From Legionella tucsonensis (GTDB taxonomy: Bacteria > Pseudomonadota > Gammaproteobacteria > Legionellales > Legionellaceae): DNA of 64,000 bases. Under the pieces are notes generated by a model. It saw only the letters and a program-made list of their open reading frames with translations, made no database searches and had not been told where the DNA came from. This document shows, piece by piece, positions 10,801-19,771 of this stretch. Made by a program: the position numbers and the translations under genes. The stretch is from assembly GCF_001468035.1 (NCBI RefSeq), contig NZ_LNZA01000001.1, forward strand, positions 2,148,231 to 2,212,230, read 5' to 3'. Position 1 is the first letter of the stretch. Each line of letters starts with the position of its first letter.

Positions 10801-10871
10801 CATTTGAAGGCTGGCAAGGAGATATGAACATGCCAATCGTTCCATTAGTACCTTATTCTAATTTTAGATAA
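7869..10871 (+). CDS. bcsC: Cellulose synthase outer-membrane export subunit BcsC
   Basis: 1000 residues. An N-terminal signal peptide (LLLFSLITLKVYA) is followed by a periplasmic TPR superhelix spanning about residues 20-640, with clear units near 210-265 and 310-350. The last ~340 residues are beta-rich, with alternating aromatic strands as expected for the BcsC outer-membrane barrel; they begin around VHEDYWRLPGSAGISDLRAE. The TPR part binds peptidoglycan and periplasmic cellulose in the known system and the barrel exports the polymer. Its position directly after galU and pgi, rather than after bcsB/bcsZ, is unusual compared with the E. coli order. A strong hairpin terminator follows. Confidence 0.92.
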   Translation: MFIVRLLLFSLITLKVYAIDINPKQILLDQVIWGETYYRDDFVKSSLERLQLIAPNDPEVLAARIRLAIRQKNLILAEELLEELKQKAPDSMEYKQAKMSVLLTQPEAKLKLQQARIMAMSGHLDLAKAQYDALFHGIFPTPELSTEYWRIVSRIPAQRQNAFNHLQELYNFLKAHHVYSNNKNQDNWSYALKDRLAELWVASGETAFQAGNIDLAQKRYQQALLLDNRSYDAWVGIGEVAFARKNFINAEQAFKRALIISPGKGTAVFGLIGIYKRQSLQKALNYLNSLPEDLKSKFKDAQRSLESALLQEQAERLEKANQWKQAIEKYRQALKIDPDNVWLTYHFALALNHEGELKKAHDLFQRLIAKQRTNPTQVYAYALYLSSMDQLQQALTHLHTLPQNQWNEDIRQLAQRLTTELILQHAQQLRDSGDKQGAAAYLMSQTQTTPIKLTLADWALLDGEFAKALNYYQDVKTHEPLNADANLGVIESLIALGNKKEAHQLLEQQQKIKLTFNLNMQRRLANAWNAVGSPKKALTIFNHLKKESINAAPSQDSALIFRDAARLETQLRMPKLAQEDYKKAMVKSNITSVWPASNDYYTWLTRNHIEDDWLKRSIRSESALLYRQQETRITVHEDYWRLPGSAGISDLRAEDTIAQADWAYSNGRAFFRADRINLGAGSFSPIDGVYFDDFGTCAINGCSTGIKQTTKGIGWDGGWQNPLWGFDIGQTPIGFPVKNWIGGINYNGEIRNVGWTITASQRPMTNSLLSFSGTVDPNTGIVWGGVVATGLTLSLSYDRGEAHGVWANIIGSKLTGKNVVSNTRILLLDGYYYKIINEENRRLSIGVTNMVWHYEKNLFGYNLGQGGYFSPNFYISFSLPINYRRRTANWSYELGGSITYSRDTTKDMLAYPLPNLIPNFDPSQNFIQTGGPGTGYGYSVLALIERRLGSHFVIGGWLDIQQSTDYTPSHAALFLRYSFEGWQGDMNMPIVPLVPYSNFR

Positions 10872-10900
10872 AGTGTTTTGATCATCATAACCTCGGTGAA

Positions 10901-10943
10901 GCGTAGTAATTGTCTTGAATTTTTTTCAAGACAATTACTACGC
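10901..10943. terminator. Perfect 19-bp hairpin, probable bidirectional terminator between bcsC and bcsG
   Basis: Arms 10901-10919 and 10925-10943 are exact reverse complements (beginning GCGTAGTAATTGTC) around a five-base T loop. It lies between the convergent bcsC and bcsG stops. There is no long U-run outside the stem, so it may act as a transcript-end stabiliser as much as an intrinsic terminator. Confidence 0.7.
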
Positions 10944-10951
10944 TTAGAAAA

Positions 10952-12592
10952 TTACTGAGGATAAGGAACCCAAGCATTGTCACCTTTTAATAAAATATAA
11001 AATTTATCTTGATATTTCATCACAGTAACACCTTCATTGGATGAAACAAAGGGAGTTTTTGGTAAATTTTTGGTTAGCGTATCTAAATTCACATTTTCCT
11101 GACTAAATATTTTTCCATCTACTAAACGCGCAATTAATTCTGATATAGCCAAATAGCTGCTTGGCTCATTTATTTGTATTTGATCTGGTTTTGCCTTCAA
11201 ACCAATAAATTTGATTCCAACAGGTACAAGTGTAATGCTTGGACTAGGAATGTCACGTAACCCTGGCATTTGTAATTTATCACCAACAAGATTAGCTCCG
11301 TGTTCTGGGATAAAAATTACAACTGCTTTACGGCCTGAATTTTCCAATGTGGTAAAGAAATTCATTGTTTGATCTAAAAGTTTTCTTGCCCGTGCCTCAT
11401 AGGGTGCGGGCGCATTTTCACCAATAAATGTATTACCATCATGAAGCGAAATCTCATTAAAATAGGTAACATTACGCTTTTTTCCTGACTCCTTCTGTTG
11501 CTTAAGCCATTTATCCAGTAATTGACCATCATCTGAAAGAAGTTTTCCATCAAATGAAACAAGATCAGGACGTATGCCCGCTCGCGACATTAAAGGCACG
11601 TCATCTAAACCGCCATACTCTCTTATCTCTTTGAGAAAATTACCAAATTCACCTTCATGGTCAAGCATCATCTCGGGAGAAAAACCAAGTTTGGCTACGT
11701 TATCCAAAATATAACAATTTTGAGCTACAGGCTTATAAAGACTAGTATGGGGTGTTTCACCACAGCTTGCACGTAATAAGCGTATTGCAGCAGGTCCACT
11801 ATATGAAGCAGATGAATTGAACTGATTAAAGAGAATATCAAATTTACTCCATATAGGATGATCTCTTAAATGCACCGCATCTATATCTGCCCACGCAAGA
11901 GAGCACACCTGAATAAACATGATATCAAAAGGCAGTGCATCAGCAGAAAGAGAACTTGGAAAAATGGTATGCAACCCTTTTTGCTGTTCATAAAATTGAT
12001 TCAAGTATGTATTGAGATTTTCATTAGTGGGCGGCAAATTACTGCTAAACTCTGCTAACCCGCTTGTCTCTGTTCCAGATTGTACGTTAGTCATAGCGGT
12101 CTTACTTTCTACTGGCAAAAGATTAATAGTTGGTCCTGTTAGAGTAAGAAGATTTAACCAAATTAAAGCAATTACTGTAAGCGTAGTAATGCGAATCCAT
12201 TGAGAAAGAAACAGGTAAACGACTAAGAGGATGAAAGCCATACCTATCAATTGCCAATTAATGAAACGATTTAATAGCTCAAGAAGATAATTAGAACTGA
12301 AAGCAAAAAGATTGGTACCCTGACTCATAATTGTACTTAAACCCGGTAACCACGTATCGTGATAAAAGAGAGCGATACCTATAGGAATAGCTATCCAATT
12401 ACGGCAGCGATGAAGAAATATTGATGGTAAAGGAAATAATAAAAAAGCCAAAAAAACTAGATTGGCAAAAGAATGGAAATTTAAATATCCACCCCATAAA
12501 AGCGCGAACTTCAATAAGAAATAATAGTTCCAACCATTAATATCACGCCATTTTACACGGATTTTTTCTTGTGTCTGCACTGTTCCCATCAT
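10952..12592 (-). CDS. bcsG: Cellulose phosphoethanolamine transferase BcsG
   Basis: About 546 residues. BcsG transfers phosphoethanolamine from phosphatidylethanolamine to cellulose at the periplasmic face. The first ~160 residues hold membrane segments beginning GWNYYFLLKFALLWGGYLNF, very close to remembered E. coli BcsG. The periplasmic catalytic domain has ASYSGPAAIRLLRASCG with the nucleophilic Ser (about residue 265), QVCSLAWADI with the metal-site-adjacent Cys, LHDGN, FIPEHGANL, and a C-terminal WVPYPQ. A TTG at 12634 would add 14 residues; the paired ATGs at 12592/12589 are more credible. bcsE and bcsF are not next to it. It points to phosphoethanolamine-cellulose. Confidence 0.94.
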   Translation of the reverse strand: MMGTVQTQEKIRVKWRDINGWNYYFLLKFALLWGGYLNFHSFANLVFLAFLLFPLPSIFLHRCRNWIAIPIGIALFYHDTWLPGLSTIMSQGTNLFAFSSNYLLELLNRFINWQLIGMAFILLVVYLFLSQWIRITTLTVIALIWLNLLTLTGPTINLLPVESKTAMTNVQSGTETSGLAEFSSNLPPTNENLNTYLNQFYEQQKGLHTIFPSSLSADALPFDIMFIQVCSLAWADIDAVHLRDHPIWSKFDILFNQFNSSASYSGPAAIRLLRASCGETPHTSLYKPVAQNCYILDNVAKLGFSPEMMLDHEGEFGNFLKEIREYGGLDDVPLMSRAGIRPDLVSFDGKLLSDDGQLLDKWLKQQKESGKKRNVTYFNEISLHDGNTFIGENAPAPYEARARKLLDQTMNFFTTLENSGRKAVVIFIPEHGANLVGDKLQMPGLRDIPSPSITLVPVGIKFIGLKAKPDQIQINEPSSYLAISELIARLVDGKIFSQENVNLDTLTKNLPKTPFVSSNEGVTVMKYQDKFYILLKGDNAWVPYPQ

Positions 12593-12831
12593 TACTATTC
12601 TTTGTCCATAAATAATTGATAAATTGATGCCCAACTGACTTTATCAAAATCCTTTCGTACAAAGCAGGCATGACAGATATAGGATTAAATCCTTTTTTAA
12701 TTTTTTAGTGTAACAGGATATATAAGATATTCAATGTAAAATAGTTATTTTGCATATACTTACCTGGATCCGTTCTTGACATAAGCCCTTGCATCTTGAT
12801 ATTTTGAGGGAAATTTAAAATAAAGGACAAT

Positions 12832-13668
12832 ATGTTAAAAAATAAAACCATTTCAATTATCGGTGCAGGTCATTTAGGAAGTGCTGTTGCACGCGGCCTC
12901 ATTAAAAGTGGACATCCTGCAAGTTCAATAATATTGAACACTCGAGATCCCAGTAAATTACAACGTTTGGTTAAAGAACTAGGGGTGCAGGCAGCCAAAA
13001 GCAATACTCATGCGGTCATGAGCGCCGATATCCTTATTCTTGCAGTAAAACCTCAGTTTATGCAGAATGTATGCCAAGAAATTAGCTCAACCGTACAACT
13101 AAAACAACCTGTTTTTGTTTCTTTAGTGGGTGTAATTGATATTGATAACATAACTCGTTGGCTCGAAAAGAAAGACTTGGGAGTTATTCGTGTTATGACC
13201 AATACCCCAACTGAATTTTGCAAAGGAACATCTGCTTTATTTGCTAATTTTTCTGCAACATCAGAACAAAAATTACTAGTTGAGGCCCTTTTTAATGAAT
13301 TAGGCTGCACATTTTGGGTTGAGAAGGAATCCATGCTTGATACGCTTACAGCCCCTATCGGTAGTGCACCAGCGTATGTCTTTCTCTTTCTCGAGGCATT
13401 GGAAAAAGCAGCAGTCAGTAGAGGCATTCCACAAGAGCTCTCCGAAAAAATTGCCTTAGAATCTGTTTTTGGTGCTGCAGAATTAGCTAAAAAATCAGGG
13501 CGCTCTTTTGCCCAATTAAGAGCGGGTGTTAGTACCCCTCATGGAGTGACAGCTCATTCTTTGGAAAAACTTTCTTTTCCTGACTTTTTTGATCTTTTTA
13601 AGCAAGTCTATGCAGCCGCAGAAGAACGTATTGAGCAAATAACGCAGTCATTAAATACCGACACTTAA
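12832..13668 (+). CDS. proC: Pyrroline-5-carboxylate reductase
   Basis: A 278-residue NADPH-dependent reductase that performs the last step of proline synthesis. It has an N-terminal Rossmann motif IIGAGHLGSAVARGL and an ILAVKPQ strand; the C-terminal helical domain includes LTAPIGSAPAYVFLFLEAL and LRAGVSTPHGVTAHSLEKL, which matches the ProC signature with some divergence (TPHG for TSPGG). An AAAGGAC sits just before the ATG. Divergent from bcsG with a 240-bp gap, and followed by a small GC-rich palindrome. Confidence 0.88.
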   Translation: MLKNKTISIIGAGHLGSAVARGLIKSGHPASSIILNTRDPSKLQRLVKELGVQAAKSNTHAVMSADILILAVKPQFMQNVCQEISSTVQLKQPVFVSLVGVIDIDNITRWLEKKDLGVIRVMTNTPTEFCKGTSALFANFSATSEQKLLVEALFNELGCTFWVEKESMLDTLTAPIGSAPAYVFLFLEALEKAAVSRGIPQELSEKIALESVFGAAELAKKSGRSFAQLRAGVSTPHGVTAHSLEKLSFPDFFDLFKQVYAAAEERIEQITQSLNTDT

Positions 13669-13676
13669 CGCTAGTA

Positions 13677-13705
13677 GAACGTAGCCTGGGTGCAGCGCTA
13701 CGTTC
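13677..13705. repeat. Short REP-like palindrome after proC
   Basis: Arms GAACGTAG (13677-13684) and CTACGTTC (13698-13705) enclose CCTGGGTGCAGCG. The core GTAGCCTGGGTG.AGCG recurs elsewhere in the window (26407, 33024, 33905, 40318, 43657). Lies between convergent proC and damX and may also terminate transcription. Confidence 0.55.
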
Positions 13706-13736
13706 CTTATGATTGGCTAATCAAGCCTAGAGCAAC

Positions 13737-15200
13737 TTAGCTAAGATTCGATACGGGTCTAACCCAAGGATGTAACTTAGCTAAAGCTGCTGGTAACTGA
13801 GTTATATTATGCTGTGCTTCAGTCCTACTTTCAAACTCCCCAACAGTCAGTATGTACCAAACACCTTTTGCATTAGTGAAATGTCTTATTTTGGCATTTT
13901 GAGTAAATAATTTATTATTCTGCTGAAAACGTTCTATATCATTTTTATTATGGCTGGCAGCAACCTGTATGGTATAAAGAGGGGTGCTTGTATTTGAACT
14001 CGAAGACTGTTCTTTTTTATTTTGTTTAGCCGTTGGAATCTCAACTGTTTTTGATTCTCGCGTCAGATCAGATTCTGGACTTTCCCGTTTAAACTCAGAT
14101 TCAGGAATTCTAGGCTCTTGCCCCGCTAAATTTTTCATTTGTAATTTAGGAATCACAACGACCTTATCAATAATTGCAACAATATCACCCGACATCTCAT
14201 CATTGAGATCATCCAAAACTTGTTTTTTGGGCAAAGCAGCATAGACCAATTGTCGTGTTGAAGAATCCTCCCAAGAAGGGATTTGGCTCACTAATACTTC
14301 AGGCTGCACTTGCTGCTTCACTACCAAAGTTTCTGTGCTTTTATCTTGTACTGGATGAGTCGTTACTAAATGATGGAAAGATGAAAAATCATGATTTCTG
14401 GTAAAATAAAAACCAATAAGTCCTATAATCACTGCCACGCTGGCTGCAATACCTAATTTTTTTATCAGTTTTCGTGGTTCTTTTTTCTTTTGGGAAGCAC
14501 ACTTAAATATAAATGATTCCAAATTACTATTAATTTTTGCCACATCCCCTTTGGTAAGTTGATAAAACTGCTTAAACTGAGCATCAGTTAAAGGTTTACT
14601 GATTAAATGCGCAGCCATAGCACGTTGTAACGTATAAGTCCTCGTTTCGTTTTCATTCAATGATCCTAATTCTATGCTATGAACTAAATTATCAAAAAAC
14701 GAAGCGACTAAATTATTAAGTGTTGCGACAATTGAGTAATCCGATATGAGGCAAAGATGGAAGAAACTAAAACTTTCTTGATTTTTTATTGCTAACATTG
14801 CTTCTTTAATTAGAGACTCAGGCAAATGTTGTGCATCATCAATTAATAGCAACACATGTGCCTTACGCTCATTAATTTGTACAACTAAAGAGCTAATATC
14901 TGTATTTTCATCATAATTAAGATGCAGTTGACTTGCAATTTCCTGAATAATGTCTTCTCTATTGCAAGGAGGCTTCACTGTCATAGAAACAGATTTGATT
15001 TGTTGATCTAAATTACTTTGCAGCAAAGTACCAAAAGAAGTTTTACCTCCATTTTTCTCTGATAAAATCGTAATAAGCACATTGTTAAAAAGAATTAAAT
15101 GGTTAATGAAATCAATCTTAGCGAGCCAAGATCTGGGTTTAAACAATACTCTTGGTTGAGTTACAGCCGCTACCTCAGACTGAATTACTCCCTCTTTCAT
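13737..15200 (-). CDS. damX: DamX-like protein: AAA-type ATPase domain plus SPOR domain
   Basis: 487 residues. The N-terminal cytoplasmic part resembles an ATPase: a loose Walker A region ILSEKNGGKTSFG near residue 45 and Walker B VLLLIDDAQHL near 115. One membrane segment (GIAASVAVIIGLIGFYF) lies near 250, followed by a variable low-complexity periplasmic linker and a C-terminal SPOR domain (YTIQVAASHNKNDIERF ... WYILTVGEF) that binds denuded septal peptidoglycan. Position directly after aroK-aroB matches the E. coli aroK-aroB-damX order. The start overlaps the aroB end by 26 bp, with GAGGAG before the ATG. A role at the division septum is inferred from family and context. Confidence 0.85.
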   Translation of the reverse strand: MKEGVIQSEVAAVTQPRVLFKPRSWLAKIDFINHLILFNNVLITILSEKNGGKTSFGTLLQSNLDQQIKSVSMTVKPPCNREDIIQEIASQLHLNYDENTDISSLVVQINERKAHVLLLIDDAQHLPESLIKEAMLAIKNQESFSFFHLCLISDYSIVATLNNLVASFFDNLVHSIELGSLNENETRTYTLQRAMAAHLISKPLTDAQFKQFYQLTKGDVAKINSNLESFIFKCASQKKKEPRKLIKKLGIAASVAVIIGLIGFYFTRNHDFSSFHHLVTTHPVQDKSTETLVVKQQVQPEVLVSQIPSWEDSSTRQLVYAALPKKQVLDDLNDEMSGDIVAIIDKVVVIPKLQMKNLAGQEPRIPESEFKRESPESDLTRESKTVEIPTAKQNKKEQSSSSNTSTPLYTIQVAASHNKNDIERFQQNNKLFTQNAKIRHFTNAKGVWYILTVGEFESRTEAQHNITQLPAALAKLHPWVRPVSNLS

Positions 15201-16305
15201 TTTTATTCTCCTCTACAGCCGCATTTAGTGCGTTATATAAACAATCCTCTGTTACGCCAGCCTCAAGATAACAGTCACCGAGCTTTTTAATCAGAACAAA
15301 ACGTAAACAGTTATTTTTAATTTTTTTATCCGCTTGCATTAAATCTTTGAGTCTTTCTAAATTAATAGTTCTTGGAATTTTATGTGGTAAACCCGCATGC
15401 TGCAGAATTTGTTCTATTTGTTCCACCAATTGCTTATCAACTAAATGCATTTTATGCGACAAAACTGCGGCACAGTATAAACCAATCGCTACTGCCTCAC
15501 CATGTAACCATTGTTGATAATGTGTGTACGTTTCCAGTGCATGAGCAAAAGTATGCCCAAGATTCAGTAAGGCCCGCAGTCCAGCTTCTTTTTCATCGGC
15601 TTCAACAAACTGCGCTTTAATACGGCAACATTCAGCAATTAATTGGGGCAACTGCAAACTTTTGGGGGTTAATCCCAGTTGAACCGCATCACTTAGTAAT
15701 TTGAAAAACTTGCCTCCAGCAAGTAATGCATATTTTATCATTTCTGCCAAACCGGCACGAAACTCTCTTTCTGGAAGTGTGTTTAATGTATTCAAATCAA
15801 CAATCACGGCTTGAGGTTGATAAAAGCTGCCAATCATATTTTTACCTAAAGCATGATTAATTCCCGTTTTTCCACCTATAGAAGCATCAATTTGTGCTAA
15901 TAAAGTTGTAGGAATTTGAACCAATTTTACCCCACGTTGATAGGTTGATGCTGCAAATCCAGTCAGATCACCAATCACACCGCCACCTAAAGCTATAAGT
16001 GTCGTATCTCTATGGTGTTTGTTTTGGATTAATGCATCATAAATAGCAAATAAGCTTTGTTGGTTTTTATAGTACTCCCCATCTTCTAATATCAAAACAT
16101 CACATTGAGTTTTAGCGAAAGCAGCTTGCACATATTTTAAATAAAGAGGAGCTATTGTCTGGTTGGTAACAATTAGAATCTGTGAAGATGTTATAATATC
16201 TTGCAAAAAATCCGGGCTTTGCAAACCATTGCGACAAATAATAATGGGATATTGATGTTCAGTTAAAGAGACATCAACTTGCTCATACACCTCAAAGTTC
16301 GCCAT
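15175..16305 (-). CDS. aroB: 3-dehydroquinate synthase
   Basis: A 376-residue NAD- and metal-dependent cyclase for the second step of the shikimate pathway. Motifs: [53 protein letters not shown] with the zinc-ligand His, and [13 protein letters not shown] with a second metal His. The start overlaps the aroK stop by 14 bp and the end overlaps damX, so aroK-aroB-damX form one leftward operon. No clear ribosome site, consistent with translational coupling. Confidence 0.97.
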   Translation of the reverse strand: MANFEVYEQVDVSLTEHQYPIIICRNGLQSPDFLQDIITSSQILIVTNQTIAPLYLKYVQAAFAKTQCDVLILEDGEYYKNQQSLFAIYDALIQNKHHRDTTLIALGGGVIGDLTGFAASTYQRGVKLVQIPTTLLAQIDASIGGKTGINHALGKNMIGSFYQPQAVIVDLNTLNTLPEREFRAGLAEMIKYALLAGGKFFKLLSDAVQLGLTPKSLQLPQLIAECCRIKAQFVEADEKEAGLRALLNLGHTFAHALETYTHYQQWLHGEAVAIGLYCAAVLSHKMHLVDKQLVEQIEQILQHAGLPHKIPRTINLERLKDLMQADKKIKNNCLRFVLIKKLGDCYLEAGVTEDCLYNALNAAVEENKNERGSNSV

Positions 16306-16819
16306 AAATATATTTTATTATATTATTTGCAACCGCCTTGACCGTTAATTTATCTGTTTCAAAACTAACATCAGCCAGCTCATTATAGAATGGCTCGCGC
16401 TCATCCCTTAATAATTCCAATCTTCCTTCAAGATCATTAGTCTGCAGCAAAGGACGTTTGGTATCTCGCTTCGTTCTCTCGAATTGTTGTTGTAATGAGG
16501 TTTTAAGATAGATTACAGTTCCACGCCCCGCTAATGCATTTCTATTTTCGGGAGTGATTACGACTCCACCACCAGTTGCCAAAACAATATTGGTCTTTTG
16601 AGTTAATTCTTCAATAACTTTTTGTTCACGGCGTCTGAAACCATCTTCACCCTCAATATCAAAAATCCAAGATATATCGGCACCAGCACGCTCTTCAATC
16701 ACTTCATCCGAATCAAAAAATTCTAATTTGAGCTCCTTTGCCAAAGCACGACCTATAGTGCTTTTACCTGCACCCATGGGTCCGATGAGAAAAATATTTC
16801 GTACTTTAACTATGCTCAT
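16292..16819 (-). CDS. aroK: Shikimate kinase
   Basis: A 175-residue kinase phosphorylating shikimate at O3. P-loop [15 protein letters not shown] near residue 12, substrate-binding [20 protein letters not shown], glycine-rich ATGGGVV near 80, and lid arginines in RDTKRPLLQ. Ordinary length for AroK. First gene of the aroK-aroB-damX operon. Confidence 0.97.
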   Translation of the reverse strand: MSIVKVRNIFLIGPMGAGKSTIGRALAKELKLEFFDSDEVIEERAGADISWIFDIEGEDGFRRREQKVIEELTQKTNIVLATGGGVVITPENRNALAGRGTVIYLKTSLQQQFERTKRDTKRPLLQTNDLEGRLELLRDEREPFYNELADVSFETDKLTVKAVANNIIKYIYGEL

Positions 16820-17138
16820 TTTTTATTACATACCTCTTTAACTGAAATGTCATTAATTAAAGATCGAGTCCCAAATAACCTCCCATTTTAGCATTAAACT
16901 AAAATATGGTAATTTACCAAAGTGGGGATATTTGGGGCTCAATCCTAACTGTATTTTTCGCAGTTAGAAATTCCCGCCCATCATTCTACAACAAATGAGC
17001 ATATTTTATAACTATTTACTCTTAATCATTTTTATTATATCACTTCATTAAAAAATAAGTCTGTAGGATCATATCCCACGCCCCATAAACTCTATACCTA
17101 AACGCAATGTTTCAATTCATCTCAATTTCCGATAAATC
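16820..17138. other. Gap between pilQ and aroK with a large imperfect hairpin
   Basis: No coding region is seen. Arms 16866-16885 (GAGTCCCAAATAACCTCCCA) and 16921-16940 (AGTGGGGATATTTGGGGCTC) are near-complementary, with a second inverted pair TTTTAG/CTAAAA between them. A smaller stem CTAACTG/CAGTTAG (16945-16951, 16961-16967) lies beside it. This is upstream of aroK and downstream of pilQ on the minus strand, so it could end the pil operon or shape the aroK leader. The rest is AT-rich with no supported feature. Confidence 0.45.
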
Positions 17139-19244
17139 TTATTTTTCATCAAAACGAATTGGTTTTCTACCTTCAATTGTCGTAATCGATAATGAGTTTG
17201 TGATTATTTTTGGTGTTATAAAAATAAGCAACTCATCATTTCTAAGGGCAATTTGTGTATTTTTAAATAAGTTCCCAACTACCGGTAACTGACCCAAAAA
17301 AGGTACTCTGGTAATGGTTTTGCTCTTATCTTGCTGATAAATACCACCAAGTACTATAGTTTGTCCATTACTGACAAGTACATTCGTCTTAATTTCTTTA
17401 GTTGCAATTACTGGTACTCCATTAAATGTTAGGTTAGGTAATGCGTTATCCTGATTAATTTTCAGTTCCATAAGTATCTTACTATCAGGAGTAATTTGTG
17501 GCGTTACATTTAAACTTAATACTGCTTTTTTGAATGCTACTGCTGTCGCGCCACTTGAAGTAGCTTCCTGATAGGGGATTTCCTGTCCCGATTCAATTAC
17601 AGCAGCCTGTTGATTTGCTGTAATAAGCTTCGGACTCGATATCAATTCGGCAAGGCCCTCGCTTTCTAAAGCGGACAGTTCAAGATCAAGTAAAATATTA
17701 TCACCAAGCTGCGCTAATGCGATACCTACAGAAGCAGGGGGCACACCTGTCACCGGAGCAGCAACTAAATCCAAGTTTAATCTGTCTGTAAATGGTACGA
17801 CATTTGCCGGAGCAACTCCTTGTGCCAACTGATTAGCACCAGCCAATGTACCACTTAAATGAGTTGGCTTAGAAACACCCCAACGAATACCAATATCTTG
17901 AGCAAAGTCTTTGGTCACTTCGACAATACGTGCCTCTATAAGTACTTGTTTGACAGGCACATCCAACTGTTTAATCAACTCCCTGACTTCATTTATTCGA
18001 GTTCCACTGTCTTGAATCCAGAGAGTATTTGTTCGCGTATCAACACTTACGCGACCTTTCTCCGATAAAAGAGAATTTTGTTTATCTTTAATTAAAATCG
18101 CAAGATCTGTCGCTTTGGCATAATTGATTTGAATAAGCTCTGAACGTATGGGCTCAAGCTTTTGAATAGTGCTTTGGGTCTTAAGCTCTTCTGCCTCCAC
18201 TTTATCAAAAGAAGCTTTATAATCGATCAATATCACATTCCCTGTCTGACGCTTTGCTAAACCTTGTGTTGTCAAAATAATATCCAAAGCCTGATCCCAG
18301 GGAATATTATTTAATCTAAGGGTAATATTACCCTGAACTTTATCACTGACTACAATATTAATTCCAGTAAAATCAGCCAGTAACTGTAATACAGCACGTA
18401 TACTGATATTTTGGAAATTTAAAGAAATTTTTCTTCCAGAAAAAACCTTCTTTTTCAATTTTTCCTGTTGTGCCTCTTCTGGCGTCAAAGGAACTACATC
18501 AATCATGAATTGCTTATTAACTTGATAAACGTACTGACCAAAAGCGCCTGTACCCGCTAATCTCATATGTGCATTTTTACCTTTTTGCTGAAAAGTAACG
18601 ATTTGCACTGGGCTGCGAAAATCCGAAACATCAAAACGTTTCCTTAAGTTCTGAGGAACTTTCGTATTTAAAAATTTAACTATAATATATTTACCATGCT
18701 CTTCTACTTCAATCGGAACGCTGGTACTGGAAACATCCACTATTGCCCGACCGCCTTGCCTCTCAATTCCTCGAAAATCAAAATGATTGATTTCATAATT
18801 TGTTCTGACTGGACGATGAGTGATTAGAAGTTCTTTAGGGGTGTGGAATAACTCATTACTTTTGCCATTCAAAATAAGAGTATATACATTTCCAGAAATT
18901 GAGCCTAAATACGGCACTGGATAGTTTAGATCCAATATAGCCCGAACACGGGACCCCACTGCAACAACAGTATATTTATCAAGAGAACCTACTTTAATTT
19001 CTTTTGTTTTCTGTTTGGAAGGTAACTGCAGATTAGCGTCAATAAAATCAAGGACTATACGTGCCGGATTTTGGGTCACAAAGCTTGCAGGGTCTCGCTT
19101 TATAGGTTGCGCAAACTCAAAATCTATACGCAACTTCCCCTGTGGCAAAGGAATTACCTTGACTGATACCAAAGGATTATTCTGGGCAGAAGCCATCCCT
19201 AAACTCATACTAATTAAAATGAATAAAGCAACAATTCTCCGCAC
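17139..19244 (-). CDS. pilQ: Type IV pilus secretin PilQ
   Basis: 701 residues. Signal peptide (LFILISMSLGMASA) followed by two AMIN-type peptidoglycan-binding regions (residues ~25-240), then an N0/secretin-N domain (KISLNFQNISIRAVLQLLAD, then LKLEPIRSE/IQINYAKATD), and the secretin core from about 430 with VPVKQVLIEARIVEV, ITPDSKILMELKINQD and VPFLGQLPVVGNLFKN. PilQ forms the outer-membrane channel through which the pilus passes and, in Legionella, DNA uptake pili. Last gene of the leftward pilMNOPQ operon, 8 bp after pilP. Confidence 0.97.
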   Translation of the reverse strand: MRRIVALFILISMSLGMASAQNNPLVSVKVIPLPQGKLRIDFEFAQPIKRDPASFVTQNPARIVLDFIDANLQLPSKQKTKEIKVGSLDKYTVVAVGSRVRAILDLNYPVPYLGSISGNVYTLILNGKSNELFHTPKELLITHRPVRTNYEINHFDFRGIERQGGRAIVDVSSTSVPIEVEEHGKYIIVKFLNTKVPQNLRKRFDVSDFRSPVQIVTFQQKGKNAHMRLAGTGAFGQYVYQVNKQFMIDVVPLTPEEAQQEKLKKKVFSGRKISLNFQNISIRAVLQLLADFTGINIVVSDKVQGNITLRLNNIPWDQALDIILTTQGLAKRQTGNVILIDYKASFDKVEAEELKTQSTIQKLEPIRSELIQINYAKATDLAILIKDKQNSLLSEKGRVSVDTRTNTLWIQDSGTRINEVRELIKQLDVPVKQVLIEARIVEVTKDFAQDIGIRWGVSKPTHLSGTLAGANQLAQGVAPANVVPFTDRLNLDLVAAPVTGVPPASVGIALAQLGDNILLDLELSALESEGLAELISSPKLITANQQAAVIESGQEIPYQEATSSGATAVAFKKAVLSLNVTPQITPDSKILMELKINQDNALPNLTFNGVPVIATKEIKTNVLVSNGQTIVLGGIYQQDKSKTITRVPFLGQLPVVGNLFKNTQIALRNDELLIFITPKIITNSLSITTIEGRKPIRFDEK

Positions 19245-19252
19245 TTTTACTC

Positions 19253-19771
19253 CTAATTCCCAGTATATAATTCAAGCTTGATTTTATGTTTTTCCCACTT
19301 TCCTGATGTTTGTGTTGTTTCTATTAATTGAATTGAATTATTCTTAATTGATACAACACGGCCATAATTCTGGCCCATATAATTACCAGTTCCCACATGA
19401 GTAATGTCTCCGTTAGGTAATTTGATTAATGCCCATATTTCATTTCCTTTCCTTAAAGTGCCTACAAATTTTAAGGCATCTAAAGGATAAGCTTCCAAAG
19501 GCTCTTTCGGCCTATTTTTATCAGGAACATTAACATCAACCTCTTCTTTTTTTTGAGTTACAGGCTTAAATGGATTGCGTCTCCTGTTGCCATTATCAGG
19601 AAATTTAAAAGTAGGTAAAGGCGCAAAGGAAGGGATTGGTTCAATCTCTCGGGTCTTTCTGTGTTTTATCTCCTTGATGTATCGCACCAGATCATCATTA
19701 TTACCGGAACAAGCAACCAGTAATAAAGACAATGAACAGATACAACCAATTCTTTGTTTTCGGTTTATCAT
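19253..19771 (-). CDS. pilP: Type IV pilus assembly lipoprotein PilP
   Basis: 172 residues. A lipoprotein signal with lipobox LLVAC (Cys about residue 21) anchors it in the inner membrane. After a disordered proline-rich stretch (NRRRNPFKP region), the C-terminal beta domain contains LKFVGTLRKGNEIWALIKLP and YMGQNYGRVVSI, typical of PilP. It links the PilMNO inner-membrane platform to PilQ. Overlaps pilO by four bases. Confidence 0.95.
   Translation of the reverse strand: MINRKQRIGCICSLSLLLVACSGNNDDLVRYIKEIKHRKTREIEPIPSFAPLPTFKFPDNGNRRRNPFKPVTQKKEEVDVNVPDKNRPKEPLEAYPLDALKFVGTLRKGNEIWALIKLPNGDITHVGTGNYMGQNYGRVVSIKNNSIQLIETTQTSGKWEKHKIKLELYTGN

Noticed and set aside
10901-10943. The bcsC-bcsG hairpin as a member of the GC-rich REP-like family
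   Set aside because: Its arms (GCGTAGTAATTGTC...) share no core word GTAGCCTGGGTG with the others; treated as a terminator.
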